Below, one piece after another: positions 58,388 through 64,000 of a DNA stretch of 64,000 nt (positions within the stretch are counted from its first letter, which is position 1; every line of letters begins with the position of its first letter). The DNA is taken from positions 1-64,000 of the forward strand of contig CACNXP010000003.1 of the NCBI GenBank assembly GCA_902624465.1. Direction: 5' to 3'. The notes beneath the pieces are model-generated. The model ran no database searches. It was given only the letters and a program-made list of their open reading frames with translations, and was not told where the DNA came from. The DNA is from an uncultured Pelagibacteraceae bacterium. Lineage in GTDB: Bacteria; Pseudomonadota; Alphaproteobacteria; Pelagibacterales; Pelagibacteraceae. A program made the position numbers and the translations under genes.

Positions 58388-60067
58388 CCATCTTTTTTCA
58401 CTTGGGTTTAGATATTTATGAAGTTTTGTGTAAATATCTAAACTATATTTCCAAAGATAATTTTTTTCATCATTTGTTAATAAATCGAAATTAATTAGAT
58501 CTTTATCAATTGGAGCTAGTGTTAAATTTTCAAAGTACAGCTTATTTTTATTTTTTTTAACATAAATCAAATTTTCTATACGTATTCCAAATTTATCCTT
58601 TTTATAATATCCTGGTTCATTACTTAAAATCATTCCTTCAAGTAACTTTATTTTATTAAATTTAGAGATACCTTGGGGGCCTTCATGCACATTTAAAAAA
58701 AAACCTACACCATGTCCAGTTCCATGTTGGTAATCTAAGTTGATCTCTCTTAAAAATTTTCTAGCTCTAATATCTATCAGATTTCCGGAGGAATATTTAT
58801 TTAAATTAGATTTTACAACTGCAATATGACCTTTTAATACTCTTGTGAAAATATTTTTTATATTCTTTTCTGGTGTTGAGAAACAAATTGTTCTAGTTAC
58901 ATCAGTAGTACCATATTTATACTGGCCTCCAGAATCACATAAAAAAATATCTTTTTTATTAATTTTTTTTGTATTTATTTTTGTTGCTCTATAATGAACA
59001 ATAGCACCATTCCCTCCGGCACCAGCAATAGTATTAAAACTTGGATATAAATATTCTTTATTTTTTTTTCTAAAATTTTCTAATTTATTTTGTGCCTCAA
59101 ACTCAGTAATTTTTTTTTTATTAATATTTTTTATCCAATAAATGAATTTTGTCAATGCAACACCATCTAAAATATGACTTTTTAACATATTCTTGATTTC
59201 TGTTTTGTTTTTTAATGATTTGAGTAAATATATTGGATCTTCTTTTTTTAAAATTTCAAATCTTTTTTTAATTAAATTTTCAAAAAAAATTGAGCAAGTG
59301 TTTCTGTCAATTATAATTTTTTTACCTTTAAGATTTGAAATAAATTCTTTTAAATTCTTTGGTTCAACTATCTGATTAGATTTTAATTTTTTTTCCGTTA
59401 TTAACCTTGAAACTTTATTTTTATAAGTAATCAAATAAAAACTATTTTTATTATCTATGATTAATTGACAATTAGGAATGGGACTATTTGGATTATCGTA
59501 TCCCCTAATATTTAAAAGCCATGCAATATTTTCTGGAGCTGTGATAAATAAATAATCTGATTTATTTTTTTTTAAGTATTTTCTTATTCTTACTATTTTA
59601 GTTTTATAGTTTTCTCCAACCACTTTGTTTTTAAGAGAAAAAAAAGGTTTGTTTACTTTAACTTTATTTTGATGAATTTGATCGATTAAATTCGACTCAA
59701 TACTTTTGACTTTATTTTTTTTATGAAAAAATTTTTTTATTTGTCTAGATGTAAAGAACTTTGGATCAAAACCTATTGATAAATTTTTGAACAAACTACA
59801 ATTAATAATTTTATGGAAATCTACAATTTGAAAGTTTTTACCCGCCTCTTTTTTTGCTTGAATAGTGTATCTCCCATCAACAAATAAATAGTTTTTCTTT
59901 TTAAGAATGATTGAATAACCAGCAGAGCCAGAAAAGTTAGAGATAGTTTTAAGTCTATCATTTGCAGAGTATTCAGAAAAAAATTCGTCATTTTTAGGAA
60001 TAATATATCCATCTATATCGTATTTTTTAAATTTGCTTACTAGTGTGTTTATTCGATTATTTATCAT
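58367..60067 (-). CDS. pepP: Xaa-Pro aminopeptidase (aminopeptidase P, M24 family)
   Basis: This enzyme removes N-terminal residues before proline. The 566 residues form the three-domain aminopeptidase P type: two creatinase-like N-domains, then the pita-bread catalytic domain with its two-metal site in LCDSGGQYKYGTTDVTRTI, QHGTGHGVGFFLNVHEGP, ILSNEPGYY and FGIRIENL. A helical C-terminus follows. It is downstream of the UvrD-type helicase gene with a 4-base overlap and overlaps ligA convergently. Confidence 0.93.
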   Translation of the reverse strand: MINNRINTLVSKFKKYDIDGYIIPKNDEFFSEYSANDRLKTISNFSGSAGYSIILKKKNYLFVDGRYTIQAKKEAGKNFQIVDFHKIINCSLFKNLSIGFDPKFFTSRQIKKFFHKKNKVKSIESNLIDQIHQNKVKVNKPFFSLKNKVVGENYKTKIVRIRKYLKKNKSDYLFITAPENIAWLLNIRGYDNPNSPIPNCQLIIDNKNSFYLITYKNKVSRLITEKKLKSNQIVEPKNLKEFISNLKGKKIIIDRNTCSIFFENLIKKRFEILKKEDPIYLLKSLKNKTEIKNMLKSHILDGVALTKFIYWIKNINKKKITEFEAQNKLENFRKKNKEYLYPSFNTIAGAGGNGAIVHYRATKINTKKINKKDIFLCDSGGQYKYGTTDVTRTICFSTPEKNIKNIFTRVLKGHIAVVKSNLNKYSSGNLIDIRARKFLREINLDYQHGTGHGVGFFLNVHEGPQGISKFNKIKLLEGMILSNEPGYYKKDKFGIRIENLIYVKKNKNKLYFENLTLAPIDKDLINFDLLTNDEKNYLWKYSLDIYTKLHKYLNPSEKRWLATFIQ

Positions 60068-62097
60068 TTAATTCTTTTTTGATATCTTAACCATCCAGGA
60101 CTATTTATACCGCTATCATTTTCAATATCTTGATTAAATTCGAATTCTTCTATCTCTTCTTTGCTATCATCAAAAAAAGAATTTTTTTCTAAATATTTAT
60201 CTGGTAATTCTTCAATAAATCTTGACGCCATACTATCTATCCAATCACCCTGGTAAAACCTATTCATTGAAAAAGATACTACTACTTTTTTTTTAGCCCT
60301 GGTTAAACCGACATAGGCCAGCCTTCTTTCTTCCTCTAAACCACTTTGACCCTTTTCTTCGATAGATTTTTGGTGGGGAAAAAGTCCTTCTTCCCAACCA
60401 GGTAAAAAAATTACATCAAACTCAAGACCTTTTGCAGCATGCATAGTCATCATATTAACTTTTTCACCCTCCCATTCTTGATCAATTGAAGTCGCTAGTG
60501 AAACATGATCTAAAAAACTTTCTAGATTATCAAATTCTTTCATCGCGCTTAATAATTCTTTTATATTTTCAAGTCTATTTTCGTTTTCTAGATCTTTTTT
60601 ATTTTTAAGCATTGATGAATATCCAGATTCATCAAGAATAGTTTGTAATAATTTAACATGACCCATTTTTTTAATTGTTAGATCCTTTCTCCATTTTGAA
60701 ATTAAATCCAAAAAAGATATTAAACCAATCTTAGCTTTAGGTTTGATTAAGTTTTCTTCTATCATTTTTCGGGTTGAAGTCTCTAAACAATCGTTTTGTC
60801 TTTTTGCAAATTCATGAATATTTTTTATTGTGGTATCACCAATCGAGCGTTTAGGATTGTTAACAATTCTTTCAAAAGCCAGATCATCTTTTTCTTGAAA
60901 AACTAATCTTAAATATGCAACACAATCTTTTATTTCAGCTCTCTCATAAAATTTTATTCCTCCTAAAATTCTATAAGGTAGTCCAATTTTTAAAAATCTT
61001 TCTTCAAATTCTCTTGTTTGAAATATCGCTCTTACAAGAATGGTAATATTATTATATGAATATTCCTTTTTTATCTTTTCAATTTCGTCTGAAATTCCAA
61101 TAGCCTCATCTTTTCCATTTTTATAACAATTTAACTTGACTAATTCACCCTCGTCTAATGTTGTCCTTAATGTTTTGCCAACTCTATTTTCATTATTTGC
61201 TATTAAGTTTGATGCAACAGCTAAAATATTTTCAGTAGATCTATAATTTTCCTCTAGTCTTATTACTTTTGTATTTTCATAAACTTGATCAAATTCTAAA
61301 AAATTTTTTATTTCAGCTCCTCTCCAACTATAAATTGATTGATCATCATCTCCTACGCAGCAGATATTTTTATTTTTTTCTGAAAGTAACTTCAGCCATC
61401 TACTTTGAATAAAATTTGTATCTTGATATTCATCGACTAAAATATATTTAAAATTTTTTGAATAAATTTCTCTTAGATCTTTATTTTTTTCTAGGATCTT
61501 GACTGCATGAAGAATTAGATCACCAAAGTCACAAGAGTTTAAGTCAAGTAGTTTTTGTTGATAAATATTATAAATTGGCAATATAGTTTTTTCGTAAATA
61601 TCCTTTTGATTGATTATTACTTCACTTGGATAAAATCCTTTATTTTTCCACTTATCAATTATTGCAAGAATATATCTTGGAGCTAATTGTTTAATATCAA
61701 TATTTTCTGCTTTACATATATTTTTAATCAGCCTTGTTTGGTCATCAGTATCTATTATTGTAAAATTTGAATTAAGATTAACCGCTGGAGCATGTTTTCT
61801 CAAAAGTTTTGCGCAAATAGAGTGAAAAGTTCCAAGCCATGATAACCCTGTCGCAGAAGAGCCTAAAATTTTACTAACTCTAGTTTGCATCTCTTTGGCT
61901 GCTTTATTAGTGAATGTTACTGCTAGTATTTGGTTGGGATAGGCTTTTTTTTCTTTGATTATATTTGCTATCCTTGTTGTTAGCACTTTGGTCTTTCCAG
62001 AACCAGCTCCAGCCACAATTAAAAGTGGTCCATCAAGATATGTAACTGCCTCTTTTTGAGCTTTATTTAGGTTTTTTAAATATTCAGAGTTTAACAT
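60064..62097 (-). CDS. uvrD: UvrD/PcrA-type DNA helicase
   Basis: This superfamily 1A helicase unwinds DNA in excision and mismatch repair. The 677 residues show motif Q and Walker A (LNKAQKEAVTYLDGP, VAGAGSGKTKVL), motif II YILVDEYQDTN, motif III CVGDDDQSIYSWRGAE, motif IV VIRLEENYRSTENIL, motif V MTMHAAKGLEFDVIFLPG and motif VI EERRLAYVGLTRAKK. It is shorter at the C-terminus than E. coli UvrD. It precedes the aminopeptidase gene and works with the UvrB and UvrC encoded in this window. Confidence 0.92.
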   Translation of the reverse strand: MLNSEYLKNLNKAQKEAVTYLDGPLLIVAGAGSGKTKVLTTRIANIIKEKKAYPNQILAVTFTNKAAKEMQTRVSKILGSSATGLSWLGTFHSICAKLLRKHAPAVNLNSNFTIIDTDDQTRLIKNICKAENIDIKQLAPRYILAIIDKWKNKGFYPSEVIINQKDIYEKTILPIYNIYQQKLLDLNSCDFGDLILHAVKILEKNKDLREIYSKNFKYILVDEYQDTNFIQSRWLKLLSEKNKNICCVGDDDQSIYSWRGAEIKNFLEFDQVYENTKVIRLEENYRSTENILAVASNLIANNENRVGKTLRTTLDEGELVKLNCYKNGKDEAIGISDEIEKIKKEYSYNNITILVRAIFQTREFEERFLKIGLPYRILGGIKFYERAEIKDCVAYLRLVFQEKDDLAFERIVNNPKRSIGDTTIKNIHEFAKRQNDCLETSTRKMIEENLIKPKAKIGLISFLDLISKWRKDLTIKKMGHVKLLQTILDESGYSSMLKNKKDLENENRLENIKELLSAMKEFDNLESFLDHVSLATSIDQEWEGEKVNMMTMHAAKGLEFDVIFLPGWEEGLFPHQKSIEEKGQSGLEEERRLAYVGLTRAKKKVVVSFSMNRFYQGDWIDSMASRFIEELPDKYLEKNSFFDDSKEEIEEFEFNQDIENDSGINSPGWLRYQKRIK

Positions 62098-62131
62098 TTT
62101 TAATTTTAAATTATAACTTGTTTCAATTTAT

Positions 62132-63619
62132 ATGAGAAAACAAAATTTATTATCAAAAAAAATTGGAAAACAAATCTCTATCATAAATAATTTATTAGAG
62201 AATTATTTCAATAGTTTAAGACGTTTCATCTTAGATGTAAAAAGACTAAGGTTTGATAAGAATAATAGAGTTTTTTTGACTATAGTTTCAATTATATTTT
62301 TGACACTTATTTATTTTTTAATACCAACTGCTTACAATAAAGAATTAATAGAAAAACAAATAAAGAATCAAATTTATCAAAAATACAACTTGGCTATAAA
62401 ATTTGATAATGAGGTACAATATAATTTTTTCCCCAAACCCCATTTTAGTTCAAAAGATTTATCAATTCTTAATGATCAATCAAAAGTTGGAGAGGTAAAA
62501 AATTTTAAAATTTTTATTGAATTTAAAAATTTTTTTAACTTTAATCAAATTCAAACTCTAGATGTAATTTTTGATAAAGCTGCTTTTAATATTAAAAAAT
62601 CTGACTTAAGTCTTTTTAAAAATCTTCTTAAAACAGAGCCAAATAGAAACAAAATTAAAATTAAAAGAAGTAATGTTTTTTTTATGAATAAAGATGATGA
62701 AGTTTTATTTATCAATCAAATAAATGATAGCCAGTTTTATTATGACATTAAAAATTTAAAAAATGTTTTTTTTTCAAAAGGTAAAATTTTTAATGTCCCT
62801 TATAAATTAATTATAGGAAACGATAAATTAAATGAAATTTTAAATTTTGAACTAGTTTCAAAAAAACTTGTATTAAAAATTGAAAATAGAACAGATTATA
62901 AAATGGAAGATGATACTGGAAGTTTAAAAATAAGCTTTAAAAATAAAAATAATATTTTCAATTATCAAATAAAAAAGAATACTATGGATATTTTTTTGAA
63001 TGATACAAATAAGACTTTTAAAGTTTCATTAGAATTCAAGCCTTTTTATTTAATATCAAATTTAAATTATCAAACATTTCGAATAAGAGATCTTTTTAGC
63101 AACCCTTTTTTCATGGAGATTTTTAAATCCCAAATTTTAAATAACAAAAACCTAAATGCTTTAATGAATTTCGAGGTGAAAAATGTTTATGATATTGATA
63201 GATTTTCAGATTTATCATTAAAACTGAAAATAGAGGATGGAAATTATAATTTTTCTAATTCTAATATAATTTGGAAGGAAAATGTTAAAGTACTTTTTTC
63301 AGACGCTTTTTTAAATTTTGATAAAGGTAAAATTAATTTAAATGGAAGAACATCATTCGATGTAAAAGATAAAGATGAGTTCTTTAAATTTTTTCAAATT
63401 AAAAAGGAATTAAGAAATAATATTGAAAAAATCGAGTTGGATTTTAATTATGATTTAAACGAAGAAAAGATTACTTTTGACAATTTAAGAATTGATAATC
63501 AGTCAAATAAAAAAATTGAGGAAATTATTTCAAATTTTAACTCAAGTAATAAAAGATTTTTGAATAAAATTACTTTTAAAAACTTTGTAAATGATATTTT
63601 GTTAGCTTATTTTGGATAA
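62132..63619 (+). CDS. AsmA-like envelope protein
   Basis: This 495-residue protein has one N-terminal membrane helix at about 47-66 and a long beta-rich periplasmic part, resembling AsmA-family proteins that bridge or support the envelope and may transport phospholipid. Segments such as YNLAIKFDNEVQYNFFPKPH and LSILNDQSKVGEVKNFKIF are the usual AsmA start pattern; the middle and C-terminal parts show only weak resemblance. It diverges from the helicase gene and overlaps fumC by 13 bases. Confidence 0.7.
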   Translation: MRKQNLLSKKIGKQISIINNLLENYFNSLRRFILDVKRLRFDKNNRVFLTIVSIIFLTLIYFLIPTAYNKELIEKQIKNQIYQKYNLAIKFDNEVQYNFFPKPHFSSKDLSILNDQSKVGEVKNFKIFIEFKNFFNFNQIQTLDVIFDKAAFNIKKSDLSLFKNLLKTEPNRNKIKIKRSNVFFMNKDDEVLFINQINDSQFYYDIKNLKNVFFSKGKIFNVPYKLIIGNDKLNEILNFELVSKKLVLKIENRTDYKMEDDTGSLKISFKNKNNIFNYQIKKNTMDIFLNDTNKTFKVSLEFKPFYLISNLNYQTFRIRDLFSNPFFMEIFKSQILNNKNLNALMNFEVKNVYDIDRFSDLSLKLKIEDGNYNFSNSNIIWKENVKVLFSDAFLNFDKGKINLNGRTSFDVKDKDEFFKFFQIKKELRNNIEKIELDFNYDLNEEKITFDNLRIDNQSNKKIEEIISNFNSSNKRFLNKITFKNFVNDILLAYFG

Positions 63620-64000
63620 ATCATCTTTTTTGGATTTACTATTCTATCAAAATCTTTTTCATTAATTAATTTTGTTTTTAAAGCTTCCTCTTTTAGAGTT
63701 GTGCCTTTTTTAAGCGCTGTCTTAGCTATTTTGGCAGAGTTATCATACCCAATATGAGGAGCTAGTGCAGTTACTAACATTAATGAGTTATCTAAAAATT
63801 TTTTAATTTTTACTTTATCTGCTTTAATTCCTTTGACGCAATATAAAGCAAAATTTTTAGTACTATCTGCAAGAAGATCAACAGATTGTAAAATGTTGTG
63901 AGCAATTAATGGTTTAAAAACATTTAGCTCAAAATGTCCATGTGAACCAGCCATTGTTATTCCATTATGATTACCGATTACTTTAACACAAACCATTGTC
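63607..64000 (-). CDS. fumC: Class II fumarate hydratase, C-terminal part
   Basis: FumC interconverts fumarate and malate in the TCA cycle. About the last 130 residues are visible, and the frame runs off the right edge. Family blocks are ITMAGSHGHFELNVFKPLIA, HNILQSVDLLADST, SLMLVTALAPHIGYDNSAKI and the C-terminal DFDRIVNPKKM. The catalytic GSSIMPGKVN loop is outside the window. It overlaps the convergent AsmA-like gene. Confidence 0.93.
   Translation of the reverse strand, partial: TMVCVKVIGNHNGITMAGSHGHFELNVFKPLIAHNILQSVDLLADSTKNFALYCVKGIKADKVKIKKFLDNSLMLVTALAPHIGYDNSAKIAKTALKKGTTLKEEALKTKLINEKDFDRIVNPKKMIYPK

Overview
The window is a strongly AT-rich, densely packed stretch of bacterial core chromosome. 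Gene content and order (petABC; lgt-midA-pgeF-prs-rplY-pth-ychF; yqeY-dnaG-rpoD; a long division and cell-wall (dcw) cluster; a MarR/OmpR-type pair beside ilvE) point to an alphaproteobacterium. The extreme A+T bias, lysine/asparagine/isoleucine-rich proteins and near-zero spacing suggest the SAR11 clade (Pelagibacterales) or a close relative; this is inferred from memory of such genomes, not from a database search. TGA is used as a stop, so the code is standard. I see no insertion sequences, prophage, CRISPR array or rRNA operon.

Layout. 1-2896: the 3' part of a CCA-adding enzyme gene, facing a trmL-hemF-greA operon. 2987-5544: petABC (cytochrome bc1 complex). 5521-11464 (minus strand): lgt-midA-pgeF-prs-rplY-pth-ychF, covering lipoprotein maturation, complex I assembly, cell-wall repair, PRPP synthesis and translation. 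11515-14151: a BMFP/UbiK-like protein and a three-gene regulatory operon (MarR, response regulator, histidine kinase). 14222-25845: ilvE, pgsA, uvrC-folB-folM-uvrB, an aminotransferase, an ADP-ribosylglycohydrolase-fold protein, trxB, an ELM1-family protein, a putative 2-oxoglutarate oxygenase and a small membrane protein. 25952-30350: carAB. 30476-34605: yqeY-dnaG-rpoD, followed by two tRNA genes. 34832-36219: mlaA-mlaC. 36277-37425: an AmpD-like amidase and the RNase P RNA. 37582-58387: the dcw cluster mraZ-ftsZ-rsmH-ftsL-ftsI-murEF-mraY-murD-ftsW-murG-murC-murB-ddl-ftsQ-(mini)ftsA-lpxC-bamD-ligA. 58367-64000: an aminopeptidase P, a UvrD-type helicase, an AsmA-like protein and the C-terminal part of fumarase C.

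The most interesting region is the division cluster. murE and murF are fused into one 947-residue protein. ftsZ is not next to ftsA but sits second in the cluster, right after mraZ. The gene in the ftsA position encodes only 234 residues: it appears to keep the 1C-like interaction domain and a C-terminal amphipathic membrane helix but lacks the actin-like ATPase half. FtsZ still carries a canonical C-terminal peptide. A three-repeat MraZ operator with an exact 10-bp period overlaps a candidate promoter in front of mraZ. Together these suggest a reduced FtsZ-tethering system in a streamlined genome.

Other points worth a second look are a tRNA-Val(GAC) with an atypical T-loop and D-loop, a pgeF reading frame with no ATG/GTG/TTG start, a DnaG zinc-binding domain that has lost three of four expected ligands, a PetP/PetR-like regulatory operon in the same window as petABC, and convergent gene pairs whose ends always abut or overlap.
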